NCBI GenBank assembly: GCA_035500455.1
Contig: DATJXG010000450.1
Location: forward strand, 1-9,340
From: DATJXG01 sp035500455
GTDB taxonomy: Bacteria; Acidobacteriota; Terriglobia; Terriglobales; Acidobacteriaceae
DNA: 9,340 nt
Direction of reading: 5' to 3'
Shown piece after piece: positions 1 through 5,029 of this stretch (position 1 is its first letter; every line of letters begins with the position of its first letter). The notes below the pieces were generated by a model. It saw only the letters and a program-made list of their open reading frames with translations, searched no databases and was not told the origin of the DNA. The position numbers and the translations under genes were made by a program.

Positions 1-327
1 ACCAGTTTGAGCAAGGACCAGACGATTCGGGAGTTCGCCAACAAGAATCACTACAACCAGTGGAATTTCATCTATGATCCCAGCCTCGACCGTGGCGCGC
101 TCATCACCGGTCCGGCGCAGCCTTTGCAGAATCTCGGCCTCGGTGGTCAGCCCGGAATGCAGGGCGTGAATGGGGCGAATGGAATCAACGGCATGAACGG
201 CCAAACCCAGAACGGCTTTGGGCAATCGGGTTTTGGCCAGAGTGGATTCGGCCAGAACGGTTTCGGACAGTCCGGCGGCACCCAGCCGCAACAGCCGTCG
301 CAACCGCAGCAGCAGCAGCAGCAGTAG
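1..327 (+). CDS. C-terminal part of an unidentified protein with Gly/Asn/Gln-rich tail (5' end outside window)
   Basis: The frame is open from base 1 to the TAG at 325-327, so only the last 108 codons are visible and the true start lies upstream. The first part looks like a folded-domain end, with the string NHYNQWNFIYDP. After the string LITGPAQPLQ the protein becomes low-complexity: Gly/Asn-rich (GVNGANGINGMNG), then four or five GFGQ[S/N] units (about 210-272), then a Pro/Gln stretch ending in six CAG-encoded glutamines. I do not recognise the family with confidence. The NQW-FIYDP stretch recalls the C-termini of some acidobacterial type II secretion pseudopilin-like proteins, but this is recollection, and the diagnostic N-terminus is missing. 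The gene converges on the Fe-S carrier gene at 683-1084. The coding frame is well supported; the function is unknown. Confidence 0.7.
   Translation, partial: TSLSKDQTIREFANKNHYNQWNFIYDPSLDRGALITGPAQPLQNLGLGGQPGMQGVNGANGINGMNGQTQNGFGQSGFGQSGFGQNGFGQSGGTQPQQPSQPQQQQQQ
210..324 (+). repeat. In-gene tandem repeats: GFGQ units and a CAG run
   Basis: Around 210-272 the DNA encodes four to five consecutive GFGQS/N units. Their synonymous codons have drifted (ggctttgggcaa, ggttttggccag, ggattcggccag), so this is an old protein-level repeat. At 307-324 there are six uninterrupted CAG codons directly before the TAG stop. This perfect trinucleotide tract could change length by slippage, which would alter the glutamine tail without shifting frame. 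Confidence 0.75.
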
Positions 328-563
328 CGCCGGCGTCCCGGCCACGACATCTCAGCCGTAGACCTCTCGGCGTTCTCCGCGGCGGTTCCTCTGCGAACTC
401 AGCGTTTTAGTTTTCCGCTCCAAAAGAAAGCCTCAAATTGCCGAGAACACAGAGGAACCCCGCCGATGACACGGAGTGCAGCAAGCGGCAGCGCCGGCGT
501 CCCGCCGGCAACCTCAACCGGAAACACACTTTCGTCTGCGAAAACTGCCGGCGTCCCGCCGGC
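326..563. repeat. GC-rich palindromic repeat, two full copies and one partial
   Basis: The 17-mer GCCGGCGTCCCGCCGGC is present at 493-509 and 547-563. Each copy is a perfect 7-bp inverted repeat (GCCGGCG / CGCCGGC) around a TCC loop. A partial version, GCGCCGGCGTCCCGGCC, follows the stop codon of the first gene at 327-343. The copies are 54 bp apart start to start, in a gap with no gene. They resemble REP-type dispersed hairpins. Whether they are dispersed in the genome cannot be seen from this window. Confidence 0.7.
364..478. repeat. Imperfect long inverted repeat (two facing copies of one intergenic sequence)
   Basis: The plus-strand stretch 364-410 and the reverse complement of 431-478 align over about 45 bp. 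Both contain GGTTCCTCTG, preceded by CTC.G.GT.CTC.GCGGC-like sequence and followed by TTCTCGGC/AACTCAGCG. They therefore form an imperfect inverted repeat with a loop of about 20 bases. The half-element resembles 'CCTCTGTGTTCTC'-type sequences that I recall as common between genes of several environmental phyla. I see no ORF or transposase nearby. Together with the palindromic repeats, this accounts for the roughly 280-base gene-free stretch before the terminator. Confidence 0.55.
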
Positions 564-609
564 GCTACTTCAGCCCGGGCGCCGACTGGGCGTTTTGGCA
601 GACACGACA

Positions 610-639
610 AAAGCCCCATCGTATGGACGATGGGGCTTT
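610..639 (-). terminator. Rho-independent terminator of the Fe-S carrier gene
   Basis: AAAGCCCCATCGT (610-622) pairs perfectly with ACGATGGGGCTTT (627-639) around the loop ATGG, giving a 13-bp stem. On the minus strand the hairpin ends in CTTTTGTCGT, a short U-rich tail, about 45 bases after the stop codon of the gene at 683-1084. The A/T ends of the stem mean it could also act on plus-strand transcripts from the first gene. Confidence 0.8.
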
Positions 640-682
640 GCCTTCTTCGAAGGTCTTACCGCAGAAAATCGTATGCGCTTTC

Positions 683-1084
683 TTACACGCTGAATGACGA
701 CCCGCAGCCGCAAGTGCTCTTCACGTTGGGGTTGTCGAACTTGAATCCGGCGCCTTCCAGGGTTTCCACGTAGTCCACGCGGCAGCCGTTCAGGTACATC
801 ACCGAGGTAGCGTCCACGTAAACCTTCAGGCCGTCCATGTCGAACACCTTGTCCATCATGCCAGGGCTGTTTTCGAACTGCATGGAATACGAGAAGCCGG
901 AGCAGCCTCCACCCACCACACCCACGCGCAGGCCAGCAGGAACGGGGTTCTGCTGCGCCATGATCTCTTTAACTTTGGCGACGGCATTGGGCGTGAGGCT
1001 GATCGGCGGAGTCTTCTTGGTCTCGACCGGCTTTGCCTCGAGCGGTGTTTCCGGCGTTACTTGGGGGGTGGTAGTTGTGGCCAT
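683..1084 (-). CDS. erpA: Iron-sulfur cluster insertion / A-type carrier protein (ErpA/IscA family)
   Basis: This 133-residue protein belongs to the HesB/IscA/ErpA family, small cytoplasmic carriers that receive a nascent Fe-S cluster and pass it to apo-enzymes. The three cluster-ligand cysteines are visible: Cys61 in GGGCSGFSY, and Cys125 and Cys127 in the C-terminal STCGCGSSF. The stretch VDYVETLEGAGFKFDNPN before the last motif looks more like ErpA than IscA, but the split between them is not clean outside proteobacteria. The core begins near residue 28; the first ~25 residues are a Thr/Pro/Lys-rich extension that E. coli homologues lack. The ATG at 1084 is supported by AAGGAGA just upstream (plus-strand 1089-1095). 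The gene stands alone, without iscS, iscU or suf genes beside it, and has its own promoter and terminator. Confidence 0.93.
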   Translation of the reverse strand: MATTTTPQVTPETPLEAKPVETKKTPPISLTPNAVAKVKEIMAQQNPVPAGLRVGVVGGGCSGFSYSMQFENSPGMMDKVFDMDGLKVYVDATSVMYLNGCRVDYVETLEGAGFKFDNPNVKSTCGCGSSFSV

Positions 1085-1140
1085 TGTATCTCCTTGAAAA
1101 AACTCATCTAAATTATACCAGACCAGCCAAAACCGGAGTC
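1085..1140 (-). promoter_or_regulatory. Extended -10 promoter and ribosome binding site of the Fe-S carrier gene
   Basis: Read on the minus strand, TGGTATAAT gives a perfect -10 hexamer (plus-strand 1112-1117) with the extended TGn motif. The -35 position, 17 bases further up (about 1135-1140), shows only GACTCC, which is poor. The extended -10 probably compensates. The predicted transcript starts near 1105, leaving a leader of about 20 bases that contains AAGGAGA five bases before the ATG. Confidence 0.65.
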
Positions 1141-1227
1141 TGCTGGCATAGCCTGAAATCCCCGGCAGGCTTTACCAATTGGATGAGTTAGGCGGTTCGG
1201 CGGACGCAAGAGCGAAACAAAAGGGGC

Positions 1228-1254
1228 TTGAAACCGGGCTTTCGGGGCTATAAT
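1228..1254 (+). promoter_or_regulatory. Candidate sigma-70 promoter for the small membrane protein
   Basis: TTGAAA at 1228-1233 and a perfect TATAAT at 1249-1254 are separated by 15 bases, two short of optimal. Transcription would begin near 1261, leaving a leader of about 87 bases before the ATG at 1348. The leader contains TTGGG-tgcacg-CCCAA, a small possible hairpin near 1279-1294. The promoter position argues against any start codon upstream of 1261 for the following gene. Confidence 0.5.
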
Positions 1255-1347
1255 GCGCCTGGGGCCCTTACCCGAAGCCTTGGGTGCACGCCCAACGCTA
1301 GATCGTGGTCTTTTCGGGACGGCCCAACAAAGTGGCTGAGGTGGCCG

Positions 1348-1620
1348 ATGAATCCTCTGATCTGGCTGCTGGTCGTGTGGGGAGCTCTAACCGCCGTTCT
1401 GGTGGTCCTCCTGATCTACCGTAGCACTCTCACCATGCATGAAGACGATCAACTTTTCCTCGACGAATCTGAATCGCACATGGAAAAGGAACAGATCGAG
1501 CTTATGCAGAAGGTGGATAAGATCAACCCCTTTGTGCGCTGGCTGGGCGCGGCTTCCGGATTGCTGATCCTGGTGATCGCAGGTTTGGCCATCTACCAGG
1601 GCCTGAACCAGGTTCAATAG
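1348..1620 (+). CDS. Small two-transmembrane-helix protein of unknown function
   Basis: This 90-residue protein has a hydrophobic helix at about residues 4-24 (NPLIWLLVVWGALTAVLVV), a charged acidic middle of about 40 residues (HEDDQLFLDESESHMEKEQI), and a second helix at about 65-84 (WLGAASGLLILVIAGLAIY). It should be an inner-membrane hairpin, with the charged loop on one side and both ends on the other. I do not recognise a named family. The frame stays open upstream to a TTG at 1228, but that segment overlaps the predicted promoter and reads as non-coding. The ATG at 1348 is preceded by GAGGTGG and starts directly on the hydrophobic segment, so it is the better start. A terminator follows, so the gene appears monocistronic. 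Confidence 0.75.
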   Translation: MNPLIWLLVVWGALTAVLVVLLIYRSTLTMHEDDQLFLDESESHMEKEQIELMQKVDKINPFVRWLGAASGLLILVIAGLAIYQGLNQVQ

Positions 1621-1652
1621 AAGTACTGGACCTCTACCAGGCGGCCCCGGCG

Positions 1653-1696
1653 CGGCCCCGCTTTTCCGCAGGCGGGGGCGTTCTCTATTTTATTTT
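1653..1696 (+). terminator. Probable rho-independent terminator after the small membrane protein
   Basis: CGGCCCCGC (1653-1661) pairs with GCGGGGGCG (1672-1680), with one mismatch in nine, around a 10-base loop. A T-rich tail, TTCTCTATTTTATTTT, follows directly. It lies about 33 bases after the stop codon and shields the tRNA gene from read-through. Confidence 0.7.
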
Positions 1697-1773
1697 CCGG
1701 TGAGTTTCTGGCTCACTTTCGCTGAATTTCTGGCGCCGTCGCCGCGGCTCAGCCTAAAATGGATGGGCATGCT

Positions 1774-1858
1774 GCGAGAGTGGCGGAATTGGCAGACGCA
1801 CCAGACTTAGGATCTGGCGGGGTAACCCGTGGGGGTTCGAGTCCCCCCTTTCGCACCA
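1774..1858 (+). tRNA. tRNA-Leu, anticodon UAG
   Basis: The 85-base cloverleaf can be folded by eye. The acceptor stem GCGAGAG (1774-1780) pairs with CTTTCGC (1848-1854) with one G-T wobble, then A73 and an encoded CCA (1856-1858). The anticodon stem CCAGA (1801-1805) / TCTGG (1813-1817) holds the loop CTTAGGA with anticodon TAG at 1808-1810, which reads CUA and other CUN leucine codons. A long class II variable arm (1818-1830, CGGGG-TAA-CCCG) and the T arm GGGGG-TTCGAGT-CCCCC (1831-1847) confirm the leucine type. TAAAAT at 1755-1760 could serve as the -10, though no good -35 was found. No integrase gene or duplicated tRNA 3' end is visible nearby. Confidence 0.97.
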
Positions 1859-2106
1859 GGTTCGCTTATCAGGTTTGTTCCACGTAACGGGAAAGAACGC
1901 GGCGCATTCTGCTCTGCGGAGGGGTCCTGCAACCCGCAAAGAGCGCGAAAGCTGCCCGCACAACCCTCAAGTAACCCTGATTCAGAGCCGCTGGGTTCCA
2001 GTGGCGGCGGGTCATTCGCGGAGGACTTAGCCTAAATCGTTTCGTGCCAAGGCCGCTCATCACTAACCACTAGCACAATCATCACTACAATCTTGAGGAG
2101 AACACC

Positions 2107-2946
2107 ATGTCTACCATTACGACGAAAGACGGCACCCAGATCTATTACAAGGATTGGGGCAAAGGCCAACCCATCGTTTTCAGCCATGGCTGGCCGCTCA
2201 GTGCGGACGCCTTCGAGGACCAGATGCTGTTTCTGGCCGACCGGGGCTTTCGCTGCATCGCTCATGACCGCCGCGGTCATGGCCGGTCCAGCCAGCCCTG
2301 GGACGGCAACGAAATGAATACCTACGCCGACGACCTGGCAGTCCTGGTGTCGGCTCTCGACTTGAAAGACGCGATCCATGTGGGCCATTCCACCGGCGGC
2401 GGCGAGGTCGCCCGCTACATCGGGCGGCATGGCACAAAGCGTGTCGCCAAGGCGGTGCTCATCAGCGCGGTGCCGCCGCTCATGTTGAAAACCGCAGCCA
2501 ACCCCGGCGGCATGCCGATGGAAGCATTCGATCAGCTCCGGGCCGCGGTGCTGGCCGATCGCTCGCAGTTCTTCAAAGACCTCACCACGCCTTTTTACGG
2601 AGCCAACCGGGACGCCTCGAAGGTCTCTCAGGGCTTGCGCGATTCATTCTGGCTGCAGGGAATGATGGCCGGCCACAAGGCGGTCTATGACTGCATCAAG
2701 GCATTTTCAGAGACCGATTTCACCGAAGATCTCAAGAAGTTCAACGTCCCCACGCTGATTCTCCACGGTGACGCCGACCAGATCGTGCCCATCGGCGCTG
2801 CCGCTTTGCTCAGCTCAAAGCTGGTGAAGGGAGCGGCGCTGAAAGTGTATCCCGGGCTGCCGCACGGCATGTGCTCAACTCACAAGGACATGATCAACGC
2901 TGACCTGCTGGCCTTCGTCAAGCAGGCAAGCCAAGCGGCGGCCTAA
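2107..2946 (+). CDS. Alpha/beta hydrolase of the cofactor-free haloperoxidase (non-heme chloroperoxidase-like) family
   Basis: This 279-residue protein matches the usual length and motif layout of bacterial non-heme chloroperoxidase-like alpha/beta hydrolases. The oxyanion motif HGW is at 27-29, the nucleophile elbow GHSTGG puts Ser95 in place, the acid is Asp224 in HGDADQIVP, and the base is His253 in GLPHGM. HDRRGHGRS at 53-61 is also typical. Family members act as esterases or perhydrolases and halogenate only indirectly in vitro through peracid, so the physiological substrate cannot be read from sequence. No signal peptide is present, so it is likely cytoplasmic. GAGGAG at 2095-2100 fixes the ATG at 2107. 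An HxlR regulator follows in the same direction 212 bases on and could control it, as such regulators often sit beside oxidoreductase or hydrolase genes, but no copy of its palindrome was seen upstream of this gene. Confidence 0.92.
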   Translation: MSTITTKDGTQIYYKDWGKGQPIVFSHGWPLSADAFEDQMLFLADRGFRCIAHDRRGHGRSSQPWDGNEMNTYADDLAVLVSALDLKDAIHVGHSTGGGEVARYIGRHGTKRVAKAVLISAVPPLMLKTAANPGGMPMEAFDQLRAAVLADRSQFFKDLTTPFYGANRDASKVSQGLRDSFWLQGMMAGHKAVYDCIKAFSETDFTEDLKKFNVPTLILHGDADQIVPIGAAALLSSKLVKGAALKVYPGLPHGMCSTHKDMINADLLAFVKQASQAAA

Positions 2947-2949
2947 ACC

Positions 2950-2978
2950 CGGCGGCGCTGCTGACCCCGGCGCCGCCG
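2950..2978 (+). terminator. Possible terminator hairpin after the hydrolase (no U-tract)
   Basis: CGGCGGCGC (2950-2958) pairs perfectly with GCGCCGCCG (2970-2978) around an 11-base loop, three bases after the stop codon. The position fits a terminator, but the following sequence (catctaactcc) has no T-run. It may instead be a 3'-end stabilising hairpin. Confidence 0.35.
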
Positions 2979-3024
2979 CATCTAACTCCATCGAATCTCC
3001 GAACCCAAGCTTTCGCGGCCAAAC

Positions 3025-3103
3025 CGGGTACCCGCCAAGTCCACAACGTTTTGGACTTGCCCCATCGTTGCCCCTATTGGCAAAAATGGGCTTAGCCCGA
3101 TGG
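3025..3103. repeat. Cluster of palindromes in the hydrolase-HxlR gap
   Basis: Three dyads lie side by side. CGGGTACCCG is a perfect 10-bp palindrome at 3025-3034. CAAGTCCA (3036-3043) pairs with TGGACTTG (3052-3059) around an 8-base loop. CCATCG (3062-3067) pairs with CGATGG (3098-3103) and encloses a smaller TTGCC/GGCAA hairpin (3068-3083). No reading frame here looks real. The cluster may be a structured intergenic repeat. Confidence 0.45.
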
Positions 3104-3142
3104 CGCGGAGCCTCGCATAGCATGCCGCCTTCTTTTTCCTGT

Positions 3143-3173
3143 CAATATCACTTGCATTATGCAAGTTATATTG
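3143..3173. promoter_or_regulatory. Near-perfect 31-bp palindrome, likely HxlR autoregulatory operator
   Basis: The left arm C-AATATCACTTGCAT (3143-3157) and the right arm ATGCAAGTTATATT-G (3159-3173) are reverse complements with one mismatch in 15, around a single T at 3158. The inner 17 bp are perfect. TATATT at 3167-3172 in the right arm is a possible -10, which would place the transcript start almost at the ATG at 3180. A repressor bound here would block transcription of the regulator gene. That it is bound by the HxlR protein itself is inference from position and symmetry. Confidence 0.7.
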
Positions 3174-3179
3174 CTTAAG

Positions 3180-3644
3180 ATGTCCGGCGTGCCTGGGAAG
3201 CGGAAGTCGAAACCCCGGTCAGGCTGCCCGGTGAGCATTTCGCTGGAGAGATTTGGCGACCGCTGGTCGTTGCTCATCATCCGCGACCTTATGGTGCGCG
3301 GTTTCCGCACTTTCAAGCAGTTCCAGCATTCCGGCGAAGGTATCGCCACCAACATCCTGGCCGACCGGTTACGGAGACTGGAAAGCTGGGGAATCATCCG
3401 CGCCGAAAGGGAAGTCGCCGACGGGCGCAAACTGAACTACCGGCTGACGGAGAAGGGAATCGCCCTGGCGCCGGTGATGCTGGAGCTGCTGATCTGGGGC
3501 TCTCGCTACGAAGAGGCGGCCGCACCCTGCGCCCTGATCGAAAAAATGGCGCGGAATCGTGAAGCGGTGTTGGCGGAAGTTCGCCGGCGCTGGCGTGAGC
3601 GCGATCCAACACCGATGCTGCCGTGGCTTTCGGGCGGGGGATGA
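3180..3644 (+). CDS. HxlR-family winged helix-turn-helix transcriptional regulator
   Basis: The protein has the HxlR signature: a conserved N-terminal cysteine in the string CPVSISLERFGDRWSLLIIRDL, then FRTFKQFQ and the recognition helix region ATNILADRLRRLESWGII, followed by the wing, where ADGRKLNYRLTEKG matches the usual YxLT-KG motif. HxlR proteins are dimeric repressors or activators; in several (YodB, HypR, QsrR) an N-terminal cysteine senses quinones, aldehydes or oxidants, and Cys16 here is in the equivalent place. An ATG at 3159 would add seven residues (MQVILLK) but lies inside the palindrome and has no ribosome binding site. I prefer the ATG at 3180 (154 residues), possibly leaderless. 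The upstream hydrolase is a plausible target gene. Confidence 0.9.
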   Translation: MSGVPGKRKSKPRSGCPVSISLERFGDRWSLLIIRDLMVRGFRTFKQFQHSGEGIATNILADRLRRLESWGIIRAEREVADGRKLNYRLTEKGIALAPVMLELLIWGSRYEEAAAPCALIEKMARNREAVLAEVRRRWRERDPTPMLPWLSGGG

Positions 3645-3761
3645 TTCCCCGGTGGAAGAGCTTAGCGCCATCATGGTGACCCCATTGGAGCGGAGTCGCT
3701 GTCTAGGCGTTTCACCCCAGCTGGCCAACAAAATAGTTCAGGAGTGATGTCGAAGTGGCGC

Positions 3762-3777
3762 TACGTCGTTCGACGTA
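3762..3777. repeat. 16-bp palindrome between HxlR and the lipoprotein gene
   Basis: TACGTCG (3762-3768) and CGACGTA (3771-3777) are perfect reverse complements around TT. An alternative pairing, GTCGAA (3749-3754) with TTCGAC (3769-3774), overlaps it. It could be an operator or an RNA structure; nothing else identifies it. Confidence 0.4.
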
Positions 3778-3812
3778 CTAGTAGCGAGGGGGACGAGATG
3801 CCCTATCGAGCG

Positions 3813-3862
3813 GACGGCTGAAAGTGCCGATCTGAGGTGAAGGCACTCATCTTTCAGCAGTC
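3813..3862 (+). repeat. Long bulged hairpin just upstream of the lipoprotein gene
   Basis: GCTGAAAG (3817-3824) pairs with CTTTCAGC (3851-3858). Inside, TGCC (3825-3828) pairs with GGCA (3842-3845) across a five-base bulge, and outside, GAC (3813-3815) pairs with GTC (3860-3862). The structure ends 20 bases before the ATG at 3883, which has no clear ribosome binding site. It could be a leader structure affecting translation or a weak 3' hairpin of the HxlR transcript; no T-run follows. Confidence 0.45.
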
Positions 3863-3882
3863 GGCTTAAATCTGACACTGCA

Positions 3883-4383
3883 ATGGCTCCATTGAGAAAT
3901 CCCGGTTTCATGCTCATCCTGACGACGCTCTGCATGACCGCCTGTACCCGGAACGAGGGTTCGCAGGAGCAACTGGCGCAGCGCGAACGCTCGATTACAA
4001 GCCTGCGCGGCGCGTACGCCGCGTTTAACCGGGGAGATATGGATGCGGCGGTGCAGGCGCTTGATCCTCAGATCGAATGGAGGGAGCCCGCCGCATTTCC
4101 CGGCGGCGGCACCTACCGCGGCCGGGAGGCGGTGAAGCAATACCTGGCGCAATCCCGCGCCGGCTGGGCCGAGGGAAGCAGCGAGCCGGTGCAGTTCATT
4201 GCCGCCGGCGAGCGCATGGTGGTGTTTGTCCAGGCGCGGTTTCGGAACAAGGGCAGCAGCGAGTGGCACGAGGTGAATCTTGCCGACGTGTACACCATCC
4301 GCGAGGGCAAAATCGTGGAGATGCACGCATTCGCCGACCGGCAGGAGGCGCTCCGCTGGGCCGGAGTGGAGGATCAGCGGTAG
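3883..4383 (+). CDS. Putative lipoprotein with an NTF2/SnoaL-like domain
   Basis: The 166-residue protein begins with a signal peptide (PLRNPGFMLILTTLCMTAC) ending in a lipobox, MTA-Cys21, so the mature protein should be lipid-anchored outside the cytoplasm. Residues ~38-160 form an NTF2-like cone fold of the SnoaL/DUF4440 kind: a first helix with LRGAYAAFNRGDMDAAVQALDPQIEWREP, then GTYRGREAVKQYL, and closing strands with DVYTIREGKIVEMHAFADRQEALRWAG. Family members range from polyketide cyclases and isomerases to non-catalytic ligand-binding proteins, so no activity can be assigned. The ATG at 3883 supplies the positively charged n-region; the next ATG at 3910 would leave a signal too short and without charge. 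No Shine-Dalgarno sequence is visible. The gene converges on mazF, 64 bases away. Confidence 0.85.
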   Translation: MAPLRNPGFMLILTTLCMTACTRNEGSQEQLAQRERSITSLRGAYAAFNRGDMDAAVQALDPQIEWREPAAFPGGGTYRGREAVKQYLAQSRAGWAEGSSEPVQFIAAGERMVVFVQARFRNKGSSEWHEVNLADVYTIREGKIVEMHAFADRQEALRWAGVEDQR

Positions 4384-4390
4384 ATCCTGT

Positions 4391-4445
4391 GAAAAAAAGA
4401 CGTTTTCGGGCTGAGCTTTACTCATGCGAGAACGGCATGCAAAGC
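4391..4445. terminator. Possible terminator between the convergent lipoprotein and mazF genes
   Basis: GCTTT (4415-4419) pairs with AAAGC (4441-4445) and CATGC (4423-4427) with GCATG (4435-4439), giving a two-part 10-bp stem with a small internal loop. On the minus strand a run of seven T (plus-strand A-run 4392-4398) follows about 16 bases after the stem. The distance is too long for a textbook terminator, so this is tentative. Confidence 0.35.
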
Positions 4446-4447
4446 AC

Positions 4448-4789
4448 TTAGGGCCGGCTGAACATTTCGAGCAGGAGGGTCGAAGTTTGCTGGGCAATGT
4501 TTGCAGAAACAGTTCCAAGTTTGCGCGCCAGTCGCCGCCTATCCACGGCGCGCAGTTGGTCCAGGGCGGCCTGGCCGGACTTTCCTTGAAACCGAAGCGA
4601 TACGCGCGTGGGGTAAGGTCGCATGGTTGTGGTCATCGGCGCAACGATGACCGTCCGCAAATGCCGGTTCATCTCATCGGGCGAGACCACCAGGCACGGC
4701 CGGGTCTTCCGGATTTCAGAACCGTGAGTAGGATCGAGTGCTACCAACCAGACCTCATCGCGCAGCGGAACCCTGTTCACCACCGCCAC
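4448..4789 (-). CDS. mazF: MazF/PemK-type mRNA endoribonuclease toxin
   Basis: This 113-residue protein has the MazF/PemK signature: DEVWLVALDPTHGSEI, then KTRPCLVVSPDEMN, then VIVAPMTTT, and a C-terminal half with GQAALDQLRAVDRRRL. By comparison with characterised MazF toxins, Arg30 (in TRP) and Thr53 (in PMT) are the catalytic pair of this sequence-specific, ribosome-independent RNase. The start codon is GTG. The longest choice (4789) overlaps the antitoxin gene by 13 bases; GTGs in frame at 4783 and 4780 are alternatives, the last giving a GTGA overlap with the antitoxin stop. Overlap with mazE implies translational coupling, which keeps the toxin in step with its antitoxin. The full length and intact motifs suggest a working toxin. 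Its cleavage site cannot be read from sequence. Confidence 0.93.
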   Translation of the reverse strand: MAVVNRVPLRDEVWLVALDPTHGSEIRKTRPCLVVSPDEMNRHLRTVIVAPMTTTMRPYPTRVSLRFQGKSGQAALDQLRAVDRRRLARKLGTVSANIAQQTSTLLLEMFSRP

Positions 4790-5028
4790 TCTCTGCGGTC
4801 GAACTCGTTGGTTCCCGCTTGCTCAAGGAGGCGTTCATCCTCCACTGAAGCACCGGCAGCACGAAATCCTTCCTCCCAACCCGCGCGGGGCAGACGTTGC
4901 GGCGAAATGACGAGACACTTGTTCTCAACCCGCAGCTCCACCTCATCCCCCAAGCCACACTGCTCGATCAAAGGCTTCGGAATTCGGATGCCGCGCGAGT
5001 TGCCGATACGGACCAGGTCGATTTTCAT
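4777..5028 (-). CDS. mazE: MazE-type antitoxin, AbrB/SpoVT family
   Basis: The 83-residue protein starts with an AbrB/MazE swapped-hairpin DNA-binding domain: LVRIGNSRGIRIPKPLIEQCGLGDEVEL and KCLVISP (about residues 5-45). It ends in an acidic, probably disordered tail with NEFDRREWRW, like the MazF-binding tails of known MazE proteins. It should bind and neutralise the MazF encoded next to it and, with MazF, repress their shared promoter. It is the first gene of the two-gene operon and overlaps mazF. The ATG at 5028 has no strong Shine-Dalgarno sequence (only CGGGT just before it) and lies about 17 bases after the predicted transcript start. Confidence 0.92.
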   Translation of the reverse strand: MKIDLVRIGNSRGIRIPKPLIEQCGLGDEVELRVENKCLVISPQRLPRAGWEEGFRAAGASVEDERLLEQAGTNEFDRREWRW

Positions 5029-5029
5029 A

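Noticed and set aside
438..773. Three overlapping plus-strand frames in the repeat region
   Set aside because: They run through palindromic repeats, a terminator and the antisense of the Fe-S carrier gene, with no domain or ribosome binding site.
1228..1347. Upstream extension of the small membrane protein to a TTG at 1228
   Set aside because: The segment contains a TATAAT promoter element and reads as non-coding; the ATG at 1348 has a ribosome binding site and begins the hydrophobic helix.
1876..1890. Possible second parS (TGTTCCACGTAAC)
   Set aside because: Only the left arm matches; the right arm lacks the GTGGAACA half, so symmetry is lost.
1754..1963. Minus-strand 69-codon frame containing ERGDSNPHGLPRQ
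   Set aside because: It is the reverse complement of tRNA-Leu; this string is a well-known spurious translation found in many databases.
1859..2106. Integrated element attachment site next to tRNA-Leu
   Set aside because: No integrase gene and no second copy of the tRNA 3' end were seen in the window.
2875..3164. Minus-strand frames in the hydrolase-HxlR gap
   Set aside because: They overlap hairpins and the hydrolase 3' end and show no motif; no ribosome binding site supports them.
3847..4518. Minus-strand frame of 223 codons
   Set aside because: It runs opposite the lipoprotein gene and into the mazF 3' end, and shows no recognisable domain. The plus-strand lipobox and NTF2-like motifs and the mazF motifs explain the region.
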